From NCBI GenBank assembly GCA_003151275.1, contig PLXC01000189.1:16318-80317 (forward strand): a stretch of DNA of 64,000 bases, given 5' to 3'. The translations under genes were made by a program, and so were the position numbers. Source of the stretch: Candidatus Melainabacteria bacterium. Lineage in GTDB: Bacteria > Cyanobacteriota > Vampirovibrionia > Obscuribacterales > Obscuribacteraceae. Each line of letters begins with the position of its first letter. The stretch's first letter is position 1. The notes below the pieces were generated by a model. It was not told where the DNA came from. It saw only the letters and a list, made by a program, of their open reading frames with translations, and did not search any database. Positions 1 through 8,975 of the stretch are shown here, piece after piece.

Positions 1-448
1 TCGCAACATCGTCAAAGCAAGGCCGTTGCAAACAACATTGGAACTAGCAGAAATAGTGCGTCGCAGCTTGCCGCGCCCTAAAAATAAAGGCACCGCGCGT
101 GACACTTCACATCCGGCAACAAGAACTTTTCAAGCCATCAGAATTGCCGTCAATACTGAGCTCGCGAGCCTTGAGAAATTTTTAAAAGAAGCAATAGATC
201 TCTTAGAACCGGGTGCGAAAATTGTTGTCATCACCTTTCACAGTCTTGAAGATCGGCTTGTTAAGCAGATTTTTAAGCGTGCTTCGATCGAGTGCGTATG
301 CCCGCCCAGACAGCCAGTTTGCACGTGTAATCACAAACGTGAGCTGCTGATAATAACTCGCAAACCCGTTGTCGCTGAGGAAAAAGAAGTACTTGCCAAT
401 ATACGTAGCCGAAGTGCTAAACTGAGGGCGGGAGAAAAGTTAGGTTAG
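1..448 (+). CDS. rsmH: 16S rRNA (cytosine1402-N4)-methyltransferase RsmH, 3' part
   Basis: This is the C-terminal part of the SAM-dependent methyltransferase that modifies C1402 of 16S rRNA in the ribosomal P site. The reading frame is open from base 2, so the gene starts outside the window. The translated start ([18 protein letters not shown]) matches the family region just before the C-terminal SAM-fold strands. The HSLEDR signature and the Cys pairs of the late family region ([12 protein letters not shown]) are present, and the protein ends with the usual basic tail. It heads the classic rsmH-ftsL-ftsI division cluster, with 8 nt to the next gene. Family assignment is secure; only the N-terminal length is unknown. 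Confidence 0.95.
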   Translation, partial: RNIVKARPLQTTLELAEIVRRSLPRPKNKGTARDTSHPATRTFQAIRIAVNTELASLEKFLKEAIDLLEPGAKIVVITFHSLEDRLVKQIFKRASIECVCPPRQPVCTCNHKRELLIITRKPVVAEEKEVLANIRSRSAKLRAGEKLG

Positions 449-456
449 GAGTATAT

Positions 457-1056
457 ATGCCCAGCACTCTTTCAATTCGCCGAATAAGAGAAGAGGACAT
501 CGAGAGCTACGCAAGCGGATCTGTGTTTCCATCAGATTCCAACGTCAGCCTGCCCAACTTCAACCGCAGCAGTCAAAAGGTGGCTGAGCGTCCGGTGGTC
601 AAACATGGACGAACAAACGCACCGACTGCCAAAGCCCCGAAGTTCAATCCCAGTGCACATTTTCAAGTGCAACCGGCAAGACCGACCTTAGTACCATCCG
701 CGGTTCCCTCACGACAAAATCGTCGCGCTCCATTGGTGGTGCGTGCAAATCGGGCACTACGGACAGTGCTGGTAGCTTTCTGCGGAATAGCTATTCTTGG
801 ATATGGATTGGATGTAGCTGCTTCAAACGACGTTGGACGTGCCCAAGAGCAGTCACGTCGCCTGAATGAACAGAATACGGAACTGTCAGCCCAATTGCTC
901 CGAGCCATCTCCTTCCAGGGGATTCAAGACAATGTGCTCGGTCGGTTTGGACTAAGAGTTCCGGAACAAGTTGTTATCGCTGCCGAAATAAAACCGCCTG
1001 CGGTGCCTTCATTCAAAGCCAGCAAGCACCACCTTCCGATAATGTCAGGCTACTAA
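457..1056 (+). CDS. FtsL-like division protein (bitopic, coiled coil)
   Basis: A 199-residue bitopic protein. It has a long, low-complexity, Pro/Arg-rich cytoplasmic N-terminus (about residues 1-95), one membrane segment around residues 104-120 (LVAFCGIAILGYGLDVA), then a short periplasmic helix rich in Glu/Gln/Leu that looks like a coiled coil (about residues 125-160). The ATG has a TAGGAG ribosome-binding site. Sequence conservation with FtsL is not visible by eye. The call rests on topology and on its place between rsmH and ftsI, where FtsL or its analogue normally sits and scaffolds FtsI and FtsB at the septum. The N-terminal tail is longer than in typical FtsL. Confidence 0.65.
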   Translation: MPSTLSIRRIREEDIESYASGSVFPSDSNVSLPNFNRSSQKVAERPVVKHGRTNAPTAKAPKFNPSAHFQVQPARPTLVPSAVPSRQNRRAPLVVRANRALRTVLVAFCGIAILGYGLDVAASNDVGRAQEQSRRLNEQNTELSAQLLRAISFQGIQDNVLGRFGLRVPEQVVIAAEIKPPAVPSFKASKHHLPIMSGY

Positions 1057-1136
1057 GTCAAATCGACTTAGCCTCGACTTGATTCTGCTGCCTTGAGCAG
1101 TGGCACCCAAAACTGTATAACGGAGGCTGTCAAAGG

Positions 1137-3002
1137 TTGGCAGGAGTTACGAGAGAGAGAGTTTCCCCAAGGCGCAATGGTCGCCCTCCTCGCAAGCCCC
1201 GGTCGCCACTCTGGCGCCTGCGTATCTGGCAAATTATTCTATTGGCCGGAATGGGAGCGATCGCCGTTCGCCTTTATTACTTGCAGATCTATAAAGGACC
1301 TGAGCTGACCAAGCGTGCTCAAGTGCAACGGCAGCAGCACAACCTGCTTGTACATCGAGGCGCTATCACCGACAGGCATGGTTTACCACTGGCAATAGAT
1401 ACCACCAGATATGATATCTATGTTCATCCGGATTTATTGAAGGTAGGCAGCAACGAAGCCGCTGAGACCTTTGCACGCATTACGCATCAAGACACTCCAG
1501 AAAAATTTGCCCGCTTACAGCGGCTCCTCAAAAATCCTACTGTCGTCACTGTCGCTCGTGGTCTTGAGCGGGAATCAGTGGATGAGTTACAAGCTTTGAA
1601 CTGGGCTGGCATCGATGTGGTGCCTCGTCCATTTAGACATTATCCAGAAGGAAATTTGGCCGCGCACATCCTTGGCTATATGAATTTCGATATGAAAGGT
1701 CAAGGCGGTGTTGAACAAGCTCAGGAGAGCCTGCTGAAAGACACTGGCAGCATCCCAAAGCCTGAGTTGGATGGTCACGGTCGCCCGATCATGCAACAGA
1801 AGGCTGAGCCGATTTGGGACATCACCCCGCCACTGGGAAGACACGTCGAACTAACAATCGACAACTATCTGCAGCATCTGGCCGAGCAAGAACTTGCGGC
1901 GATGTCGTCACACTGTCATGCGCTGAAGGGAACCGCCATCATCGAGGATCCAACCAATGGCGAGATCCTGGCCTGGGCGAACTATCCATCATATGACCCA
2001 AACAAGTACTTCAAATATCCTTTTGAGACAACAAAGAATTGGGCGATGGTTGACGTTTATCAACCAGGATCGACCTTCAAGATTCTGACAGTTGCATCGG
2101 GACTTTCCACCGGCGCTATCAAACCGAACAGCACGTTTTATGATGCAGGCACGCTCGCAGTAGGCAACCGTTCTGTTCATAACCACGACGGTGGGCACGG
2201 AACTCTGGATTTGCTCCACCTGTTTATACATTCAAGCAACGTCGCTGCGGCCCAAGTGGCACTGCGAATGACACCAAAGCAATTTCACGACAAGTTGTAT
2301 GAATTCAGCGTCGGAAGAAAAACCGGGGTCGATCTTCCTGGCGAATCCGCAGGACTTTTGCTAGACGCAAAATATTGGAAGCCAATCGACCAAGCGACAA
2401 CGGGATTCGGGCAAGGTGCAATGGCCACCACGCCACTGCAACTGGCCTCTGCCGTAAGCGCCGTGGCTAACGATGGCACATGGATCCAACCGCACATTAT
2501 CCGGCGCGTATACGACCCGCAAACCGGCGTAACCGAGAAATGGACTAACCCTGAAAAGCGCCAAGTTATCAGTAAAGAGACGGCGGAACTGGTTTCCAAA
2601 TTGCTCGCTGATAACATTCAAATGGGAACGCAAATCGCTGGACAAGTACCAGGCTATCGAGTCGCTGGTAAAACCGGAACCGCGCAGAAAGTGGCGGTTG
2701 GTGGTCGGGGCTACATAGCAGGCGCCACGATCGCATCTTTCGTAGGTTTCCTACCGGCTGACAATCCGCAGCTAGTCTGCCTAGTTGTCATTGACTCGCC
2801 ACGAAGTGAAGGCGGCTGGGGCAACACAGTAGCAGGACCAGTCTTCAATGCAATCGCGTTAGACTCCGCACGCTACCTCGGCATACCACAAAAGCCCGAG
2901 GGTCCAGACATGAAGAAGATGAAGCCAATCGTCGCACCTTCTGTGAAATACGCCAGTGAATCCGGAGCGACCAAGGATCCAAATCGTGTTCCACCGCACT
3001 AA
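1137..3002 (+). CDS. ftsI: Penicillin-binding protein 2 / FtsI (septal peptidoglycan transpeptidase)
   Basis: A 621-residue class B PBP that cross-links septal peptidoglycan in the periplasm. A basic cytoplasmic stretch is followed by a membrane anchor at about residues 29-47, the pedestal domain, and a transpeptidase domain with all three catalytic motifs: SxxK (S312-TFK), SSN at 366-368 and KTG at 512-514. A TTG start is chosen because CGGAGG lies 10 nt upstream; the first in-frame ATG lies far inside the protein. It follows the FtsL-like gene and is 15 nt before murJ, so it is probably in the same operon. It has no PASTA repeats at its C-terminus, which ends in a short Lys/Pro-rich tail. 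Confidence 0.95.
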   Translation: MAGVTRERVSPRRNGRPPRKPRSPLWRLRIWQIILLAGMGAIAVRLYYLQIYKGPELTKRAQVQRQQHNLLVHRGAITDRHGLPLAIDTTRYDIYVHPDLLKVGSNEAAETFARITHQDTPEKFARLQRLLKNPTVVTVARGLERESVDELQALNWAGIDVVPRPFRHYPEGNLAAHILGYMNFDMKGQGGVEQAQESLLKDTGSIPKPELDGHGRPIMQQKAEPIWDITPPLGRHVELTIDNYLQHLAEQELAAMSSHCHALKGTAIIEDPTNGEILAWANYPSYDPNKYFKYPFETTKNWAMVDVYQPGSTFKILTVASGLSTGAIKPNSTFYDAGTLAVGNRSVHNHDGGHGTLDLLHLFIHSSNVAAAQVALRMTPKQFHDKLYEFSVGRKTGVDLPGESAGLLLDAKYWKPIDQATTGFGQGAMATTPLQLASAVSAVANDGTWIQPHIIRRVYDPQTGVTEKWTNPEKRQVISKETAELVSKLLADNIQMGTQIAGQVPGYRVAGKTGTAQKVAVGGRGYIAGATIASFVGFLPADNPQLVCLVVIDSPRSEGGWGNTVAGPVFNAIALDSARYLGIPQKPEGPDMKKMKPIVAPSVKYASESGATKDPNRVPPH

Positions 3003-3017
3003 CGCTGGGAGCGCCGA

Positions 3018-4982
3018 TTGAGTGAGTTTCGCGACAAAATAGATCAACCGGATCTGGTCGAGACGCCTTGTGAAAATTTGGACGAGGATAGCTCCGCTTC
3101 AATTTCCAATTCAAAATCCGATCTGCCGAGTGACTCCTCAACATCGAACTCTTCGAATTCAACATCGGACTCTTCGAATCCAACTTCGGATTCTTCGAAT
3201 CCAACATCGAACTCTTCGAGTTCAACATCGGACTTTTCGAATTCAACATCGGACTTTTCTAAATCCACATCGGATTCTTCGAATCCAACTTCCAACTCTT
3301 CCGAGTCAGCGTCGAACAATGCGAGTTCATTCTCGGATGAAAATTCCGAGGGTTCAGGGAAAAAGGGCTCCCAGCCTAAGAAACCCAGCCTAGGCAAAAG
3401 TTTTAGCCTCGTTGCGGTCCTTACCGTAGTCTCCAAACTAGCCGGACTGATCCGAGACATTGTCATTGCAGGAGTCTATGGTGCCGGAGTGTTGGCGGAC
3501 GCCTATAACTACGCGTACTTGTTCACTGGCAATGTACTGATCCTCTTTGGCGGGCTTGGCGGTCCGTTCCACTCGGCTACTGTGGCGACGTTGAACCCCC
3601 GGAAGGACGATCCCAAGTCCGGAGTTTTCATTACTCAAGTCATGGTGGCAACCGGAATTGTACTTACGATTTTGGCCATCGCAGTCTGCCTCCTCGCACC
3701 TGCATTGGTGCAATTAATTGCCGGCGACTACGGAGCCAATGCTAAGGTCCACGAATTATTTGCGGGCCAGATGATTTATCAAATCAGAGTGATGTCGCCA
3801 CTAATCACCATCGCCGGTTTGATTGGTGTCACTTACGGGATCTTGAATGTCTACAACAAGCTCTTTTGGCCTTCGCTCTCTCCCTCAATTGCAAGCTTGG
3901 CGATCGTGGCAGTATTGATTTGTTTTCCAGATCCAAACAGCTCTGTTCCGCTAGCCGTGGGCACTCTAATCGGAGCGTTTGGTCAATTGTTTGCGCAACT
4001 TCCAGGTATGTTCCAGTGCAATCTTCGTTTTCGATTCAGCATGAAACCTGCCGAGGGCCTAAGAGAATATCTCTCCATCTTATGGCCCGCAATAATTGGA
4101 ACATCGATCGGTCAATTGACCGTTTACGTCGACAGCTTCTTTTGTACCAAAATGGAGCCCGGCTCCTGGACTGCCATTTCCAACGCAAACAGATTAATTC
4201 AACTGCCTCTGGGAGTATTAATTACGGCAATGTTGGTGCCAATTCTGCCGCGCTTCAGTGATTTGGCAACTGCGAACAAACCGGAAGACGTAAAAAAAGA
4301 ATTTCGACGAGCATTGAATTTTCTTTGGTTTTTATCAATGCCATTAACGATGATTCTATTGGTCATTCCAAAACCTTTGGTAGCGGCTCTCTATCAGCGC
4401 GTTAATTGGACTGCTCGGGACACAGATCTAGTCGTAACTGCTTTAGCTTTTTTGGCACCATCTATAGTGATTTATATCGGGCGCGATTTAATCACTAGAG
4501 TCTTCTATGCGTACAAAGATTCTAAAAGTCCTTATTACGTAGGCATGGCTGCCATATTGCTAAAGGCGATTCTGGATTTCTATTTCGTTATGCAGCTGCA
4601 CATGGGCGTTGGCGGCATCTCTCTTGCTACGACACTAATAACCGTCTTCAATTTTTCTTGTCTCGCTTTTTTGCTGCGCAGAAAGATTGGCAGACTAGGC
4701 GCCTCGCAGTTAGTAAAGCCATTCGTCATTATGCTGGTGGCATCTATATTGGCAGGAGTCTGCACTTTTTATGGGTATCAAGTTCTTGCACCCGTCATCG
4801 GCAGCTTCGGAAGGTCCTTGCACTTGCTCGGACTGCTCGGCGTCATTGGCATCGCCAGCGGCGTTGGACTGCTTGTTTATACAGGAGTATGCATGGCGTT
4901 CAAGCTCGAGGAGCCATACATGCTCTTGCGACGAGTAAAACTCCTACCGCCAAAACCGCCAAGCACAGACTTGGAATCATGA
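3018..4982 (+). CDS. murJ: Lipid II flippase MurJ (MviN) with Ser/Asn/Thr-rich N-terminal extension
   Basis: A MATE-like (MOP superfamily) polytopic membrane protein of 654 residues that moves lipid II across the inner membrane. The conserved MurJ start (LVAVLTVVSKLAGLIRDIVI) begins only near residue 131. Ahead of it lies a roughly 110-residue hydrophilic extension built from repeats of Ser, Asn, Thr and Asp. Most MurJ proteins start within a few residues of the first membrane helix. The TTG start at 3018 has GGGAG about 6 nt upstream; no better internal start with an RBS precedes the first helix. It is co-oriented and tightly spaced with ftsI and the AAA gene downstream. Confidence 0.92.
   Translation: MSEFRDKIDQPDLVETPCENLDEDSSASISNSKSDLPSDSSTSNSSNSTSDSSNPTSDSSNPTSNSSSSTSDFSNSTSDFSKSTSDSSNPTSNSSESASNNASSFSDENSEGSGKKGSQPKKPSLGKSFSLVAVLTVVSKLAGLIRDIVIAGVYGAGVLADAYNYAYLFTGNVLILFGGLGGPFHSATVATLNPRKDDPKSGVFITQVMVATGIVLTILAIAVCLLAPALVQLIAGDYGANAKVHELFAGQMIYQIRVMSPLITIAGLIGVTYGILNVYNKLFWPSLSPSIASLAIVAVLICFPDPNSSVPLAVGTLIGAFGQLFAQLPGMFQCNLRFRFSMKPAEGLREYLSILWPAIIGTSIGQLTVYVDSFFCTKMEPGSWTAISNANRLIQLPLGVLITAMLVPILPRFSDLATANKPEDVKKEFRRALNFLWFLSMPLTMILLVIPKPLVAALYQRVNWTARDTDLVVTALAFLAPSIVIYIGRDLITRVFYAYKDSKSPYYVGMAAILLKAILDFYFVMQLHMGVGGISLATTLITVFNFSCLAFLLRRKIGRLGASQLVKPFVIMLVASILAGVCTFYGYQVLAPVIGSFGRSLHLLGLLGVIGIASGVGLLVYTGVCMAFKLEEPYMLLRRVKLLPPKPPSTDLES
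3126..3320 (+). repeat. Degenerate tandem repeat encoding the MurJ Ser/Asn/Thr tail
   Basis: Inside the 5' end of murJ the DNA repeats a 15-30 bp theme (AACATCGGACTCTTCGAA with variants). It encodes units such as SNPTSDS, SNSTSDF and SNPTSNS. About ten imperfect copies are visible. The pattern suggests slippage expansion of a disordered cytoplasmic tail. Confidence 0.8.
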
Positions 4983-4997
4983 TCGTCGGAGAAAGAA

Positions 4998-5645
4998 ATG
5001 GCAAAGAATCGCATCCTGTGGCAGCTTGTTTTATTCGGAAAAAAAATCATTAGCTTGGAACGCAGCAAGGCAAAACTAATGGTTGAAACCAATGTTAAGA
5101 CTAGCTTTGCCGATATAACCGCTGCGGAGGAAACGAAACAGAAACTGCAGCAGATCGTCGATTTCCTTAAGCTTCCCGACGACATCCAGTGTAAAGGGAT
5201 TGGTCTGCCTAGAGGCGTTCTCATTGTTGGCCCGCCTGGTCAAGATAGAGCTTTGTTAGCCCAGGCGTTTGCAGGCGAGGCCCACGTTCCGTTTTTCAGT
5301 ATCTCAGGTCCTGATTTCATTGATGATTCTGTTGCAGATTCTCGTGTACGTGATCTTTTCAAACAGGTTAGAAAGCACGTCCCCTGCTTGATATTCATCG
5401 AGGACATTGACGTAATTTTCTCTAGCCTTGACGAGCACGCGCACGCTAACGACGCACTAAGAAAAACGCGAGAGCAATTATTGTTTGAAATAGATAGTGA
5501 TGCCGGACAGAAGAGAATACTAGTGATCGGCAGCGCCAGTAGTGTTGAAAACATTGATTCGACCCTGAGGCTTCGATTTGACAGATGTTTTCGAATTGAG
5601 CGCACCCAAAGTGGCAGCCTAGTTTGTTCCTGCCAACCAGATTAA
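4998..5645 (+). CDS. Degenerate FtsH-like AAA domain protein (probable pseudo-ATPase)
   Basis: A 215-residue protein that aligns by eye with the AAA domain of FtsH: SFADITAAEETKQKLQQIVDFL, then GVLIVGPPG, AGEAHVPFFSISGPDF, VRDLFKQ and PCLIFIEDID. The Walker A reads GPPGQDRALL (residues 78-87) instead of GPPGTGKTLL, so the phosphate-binding Lys and Thr are gone. The Walker B DE is swapped to ED (135-136). The end keeps RFDR but the arginine-finger region is shortened. There is no N-terminal membrane anchor and no C-terminal zinc metalloprotease domain with HEXXH. It lies 15 nt after murJ, likely co-transcribed. A regulatory or structural role is inferred. Confidence 0.75.
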   Translation: MAKNRILWQLVLFGKKIISLERSKAKLMVETNVKTSFADITAAEETKQKLQQIVDFLKLPDDIQCKGIGLPRGVLIVGPPGQDRALLAQAFAGEAHVPFFSISGPDFIDDSVADSRVRDLFKQVRKHVPCLIFIEDIDVIFSSLDEHAHANDALRKTREQLLFEIDSDAGQKRILVIGSASSVENIDSTLRLRFDRCFRIERTQSGSLVCSCQPD

Positions 5646-5770
5646 CCAAGAAAAATTATCTTACCAAGAACGAGTAACGTGTGTCCTTTTCGTAGGGCAT
5701 TTTCAACGTGCGGCTGCCACGAGCTAAATTTGGTCCGAACCTATCAAAAATCGAGGTCCGCCAGATAAAC

Positions 5771-7675
5771 TCAAAGTACGTCAGTCTTTAGATTGTTTGC
5801 TTCGCAGTGGGCTGTAATTACTTCCAAAAATGCTTCGCCAAAGTTTTCGAGTTTTGTGTTGCCGACGCCTTTCACTCTAGACATCGATGAAGGCTTGGAA
5901 GGCTTTACCTGAGCCATTTCCCTGAGTGTGGCATCGCTGAAAACCATGAAGGCTTGCCAGCCTCGTTCTTTCGCGATTTTAATTCTGATAGCCCGAAGTT
6001 TTTCAAATAAGTCTTTGTCGACGCGTTGCCATGAGTCCTCTGCGATGCGCATGCGTTTTGCCTTCAATTCTTTTGTTGAACGCAATGGTTGCATCAATCT
6101 CACTGAGCGTTGATTTCGCAAGACGCTCCATGATTCTTGATTCAGCACGACCGCCGAAAAATTGAAGCCACTCTGCATTGTCAAATTTAATCGGTCGAGA
6201 ACACCAAGTCCGATTAGTTGATCGATCCAGTCGCGCAAATCGTTTTTAGGATGTGAACTCAAAATTCCGAATGTGCTGATTTCGTCGTGCTGCCACTTGC
6301 GCACTGTCTCGCTGGTCTCACCGCGCAACACGGAAACTAAGTGGCCAACACCAAAACGCCCCTTGATACGAGCGACGCAAGAAATGATTTTCTGGGCGAT
6401 CAAATCTGATTCTTCGACATAAGTTGTTTCGCCTAAACAGACGTCGCAAGCACCGCAACTTCCTTTGGCAAAAGATTGCCCGAAGTATTCAACCAGAGCT
6501 CGATGCCTGCAGACAGCGCCTCGGCAATAGCGACTGATCTGATCGAGATGTTTATTCGCGACTTCCAGAAATGACGTGCTATTGGTTTCGGCGGCTAATT
6601 CAGTGGATGCGCTCCTTTCCATGATCGATTTCCACAACATCAGATCGGCGCTGGAATAAAGCAACACGCATTCTGCTTCAAGCCCATCGCGACCCGCTCG
6701 GCCTGTCTCTTGTTGATAGTGCTCAAGAGACTTGGGCATGCCGGTGTGCATGACATAACGCACATTGGATCGATCGATGCCCATGCCGAATGCCACCGTT
6801 GCAACAATCAGGTCGCATTTCTCACTGGCAAAATACTCTTGTGCTGATCGGCGTTCGTCACTCGTTAATCCCGCATGATAAGCCACTGCATTCAGTCCAT
6901 GCTTTCTCAATAATCGAGTCAGTTCGTCTACCGCTTTTCGGCTGATGCAGTAAATAATTCCAGCTTCATTGTCGTGTCTACGCACCACATCGAGAACTTG
7001 ATTGAGCGATTCGCGGCGCGACAACACGCGATAAGTCAGATTGGGTCTGTCAAAATCGCCGATCAAGACGTCAGGATTTTGCAATCCGAGCTGGCGAATG
7101 ATATCGGCGCGCACATCTTCAGTTGCGGTGGCAGTGTAGGCATGCACCGAAGCGTTCGGAAACAGATCCTTGATCTTCTTCAGCTGCCGATATTCGGTGC
7201 GAAAGTCATGCCCCCATTGGCTGATGCAGTGAGCCTCGTCAATGGCGAATGTTTCAACGCGGATTTGCTGTAAAAGATTGTGGAAATCAGCCATAGCGAG
7301 GCGCTCAGGTGAGACGAACAAAAGTCGAATCTCTCCGTGGCGGATGCTTTTTTCTAACGCGTTGCGCTCGCTGGCAGTCTGAGAGCTGTCGAGTTGCACG
7401 GCTGGAACGCCACAGGCTTTCAATCCATCGACTTGGTCTTTCATCAGTGATATCAGCGGTGATACCACGACAGTCGTGGTGCGGCGCAGAATCGCAGGCG
7501 CCTGATAGCACAATGACTTTCCGCCGCCGGTGGGCAACACCAACAGGGAGTCTCGACCGCGAAGAACAGATTCCATAGCCTGTTGCTGCAGCGGACGCAG
7601 ACTGTCATAGCCCCAGTACTGCCGAATAATTTGTTGTACGTCGCCGAGAGTACTTTCCAATTGGGTTAATTCCAT
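5771..7675 (-). CDS. recQ: ATP-dependent DNA helicase RecQ
   Basis: A 634-residue superfamily 2 helicase for 3'-5' unwinding in recombination and replication-fork repair. Walker A is PTGGGKS (48-54), the DEAH box is at 146-149 (IDEAHCISQWGHDFR), and the helicase C domain has the QETGRAGRDG motif. The RQC zinc site is seen as CRGAVCRH followed by CGACDVC, then a winged helix. A HRDC domain closes the protein (about 545-625, ending with KGVGNTKLENFGEAFL). The ATG has CGGAGA upstream. It faces the division cluster convergently, with about 125 nt between the stops. Confidence 0.96.
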   Translation of the reverse strand: MELTQLESTLGDVQQIIRQYWGYDSLRPLQQQAMESVLRGRDSLLVLPTGGGKSLCYQAPAILRRTTTVVVSPLISLMKDQVDGLKACGVPAVQLDSSQTASERNALEKSIRHGEIRLLFVSPERLAMADFHNLLQQIRVETFAIDEAHCISQWGHDFRTEYRQLKKIKDLFPNASVHAYTATATEDVRADIIRQLGLQNPDVLIGDFDRPNLTYRVLSRRESLNQVLDVVRRHDNEAGIIYCISRKAVDELTRLLRKHGLNAVAYHAGLTSDERRSAQEYFASEKCDLIVATVAFGMGIDRSNVRYVMHTGMPKSLEHYQQETGRAGRDGLEAECVLLYSSADLMLWKSIMERSASTELAAETNSTSFLEVANKHLDQISRYCRGAVCRHRALVEYFGQSFAKGSCGACDVCLGETTYVEESDLIAQKIISCVARIKGRFGVGHLVSVLRGETSETVRKWQHDEISTFGILSSHPKNDLRDWIDQLIGLGVLDRLNLTMQSGFNFSAVVLNQESWSVLRNQRSVRLMQPLRSTKELKAKRMRIAEDSWQRVDKDLFEKLRAIRIKIAKERGWQAFMVFSDATLREMAQVKPSKPSSMSRVKGVGNTKLENFGEAFLEVITAHCEANNLKTDVL

Positions 7676-7989
7676 CGAGTTTCTCCGAATAGAGAACTCA
7701 GACTATCAAAACGATTTGGCAGACTCTGGGCACCAGTTGATTAAATGCCCGCGCTACGCCAACGCGGACAATTATCCGCCAAGCAATCACGTGCAACAAG
7801 GTGATTAATCAAATAATTGAACGACACCATAGACAACTATCAAAGTGACATTTCGAAACGAAGGACCAGACATATACGTTGCTCAGCAGTTGATAGCACC
7901 GAACGAATACGCTTATCCGAAACACGCCAAATCAATATACGCAGTTGTTAGTGACGAATCAATGAATACACACATCTGATAGTCGCTGA
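7676..7989. other. Intergenic stretch upstream of recQ
   Basis: 314 bp between the start of recQ and the 3' end of the next minus-strand gene. It is AT-rich, without a credible coding frame or strong hairpin. It presumably holds the recQ promoter, but I cannot name a convincing -35/-10 pair. Confidence 0.4.
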
Positions 7990-8310
7990 CTACTCAAACG
8001 CTTGGACACTGCGCGGAGTGCTGGCAGCAGCTAACTCGTGAATTGGAAACTTGTACACCTTCCGTGGTGCCTCTTCAACTTTGCGCACCACCGGCTCATT
8101 GATTGGTAAAGCGAGGACGGGTTTCTTCTTAATAATTGAACGCGGTACCTGTGTGGGTTTGCGATTCTGAGTGTGGTGGACAAATAGGCACCAACCAAGG
8201 CTTGCCGCGAGAAAAAGCAATAACACTTGATCCCACGTGGCCATAGCCAGCAAGTAACAGGCGGAGCCCACTCCTGCGGCCGACGTAAACGTTTTAAAGG
8301 CGCTGCTCAT
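7990..8310 (-). CDS. Small hypothetical membrane protein
   Basis: 106 residues from the preferred start. There are one or two hydrophobic segments near the N-terminus (around SACYLLAMATW and VLLLFLAASLGWCLFV), then a Lys/Arg/Pro-rich cytoplasmic-looking tail. I do not recognise the family. The ATG at 8310 is chosen because AAGGG lies 9 nt upstream; a GTG at 8388 and an ATG at 8319 are in frame but have no ribosome-binding site. It sits alone between recQ and another small gene on the same strand. Confidence 0.6.
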   Translation of the reverse strand: MSSAFKTFTSAAGVGSACYLLAMATWDQVLLLFLAASLGWCLFVHHTQNRKPTQVPRSIIKKKPVLALPINEPVVRKVEEAPRKVYKFPIHELAAASTPRSVQAFE

Positions 8311-8522
8311 GCGTCTCATCCCTTGACTATTAAATTGGAGAAGGTGCTTCCGAACTGCACCAGGGTGTATATAAGATACACTCCCCACAATATATGGACA
8401 TCGCTTGGAAATTGCAGTTTCCCTGACAGATACCTTATTTCAGGTTAATTTTGCCCATACGCAAAGTAAGATTATCGGACTGCGAATCTGCAATCCAGCT
8501 CCTGACGGGGGTTACCGGGCGG

Positions 8523-8975
8523 CTAGGGAGTAGGGGCAGGTGGTGCTTTTGTAGACTGCCAGAGTTGTCCGTCGCCGTATTTCACCAGCAGAACCCGAAG
8601 TTTGAGTCCTGTCGAAAGAGGATCAATTTTCTCTTCCCGGAATTTCTGACTCGATTCCTGATCGGGAGCCAACATAGCTCCATCAGAAGCTTGAAACGTT
8701 CCCACATTATTTCCGCTATCATCTGTAAAACGCATGCGAAACTTCACTGCAGATATCGGCTTCTGACCGATATTCTTATAGTCGATATAAATGCGAGCGT
8801 CGATTGGAGCATCGAATGGGTCCAAATCCAACTCGGTCCTCAGTCCAGCTACCGAGACGGGGCACCCAGCCTCCGGAACAAATTCTGAACGAATAGATCG
8901 AACTTTAATTGCAGTTTGAGCGTATGAACATATACGAGTCGAAATTTGGGGAAACACTAGCATGAGGATAACCAT
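8523..8975 (-). CDS. Hypothetical exported or anchored beta-rich protein
   Basis: About 150 residues from ATG 8975. A hydrophobic N-terminus (MVILMLVFPQI) is followed by a polar domain with alternating hydrophobic residues and the phrases IDYKNIGQKPISAVKFRM and LLVKYGDGQLW, suggesting an immunoglobulin-like beta sandwich. No named family is recognised. The frame stays open to 9113, but longer versions would run deep into the opposite-strand nucleotidase signal peptide and lack a ribosome-binding site. Even the short version overlaps the start of that gene by 14 nt, so the two promoters must lie inside each other's coding sequence. Confidence 0.55.
   Translation of the reverse strand: MVILMLVFPQISTRICSYAQTAIKVRSIRSEFVPEAGCPVSVAGLRTELDLDPFDAPIDARIYIDYKNIGQKPISAVKFRMRFTDDSGNNVGTFQASDGAMLAPDQESSQKFREEKIDPLSTGLKLRVLLVKYGDGQLWQSTKAPPAPTP

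Noticed and set aside
3126..3320. CRISPR or intergenic satellite
   Set aside because: The repeats are in frame inside murJ and are degenerate codon repeats.
3044..3466. Glu/Asp-rich minus-strand frame opposite the murJ repeat
   Set aside because: It is the antisense of the low-complexity murJ tail; the composition is a by-product of the repeat.
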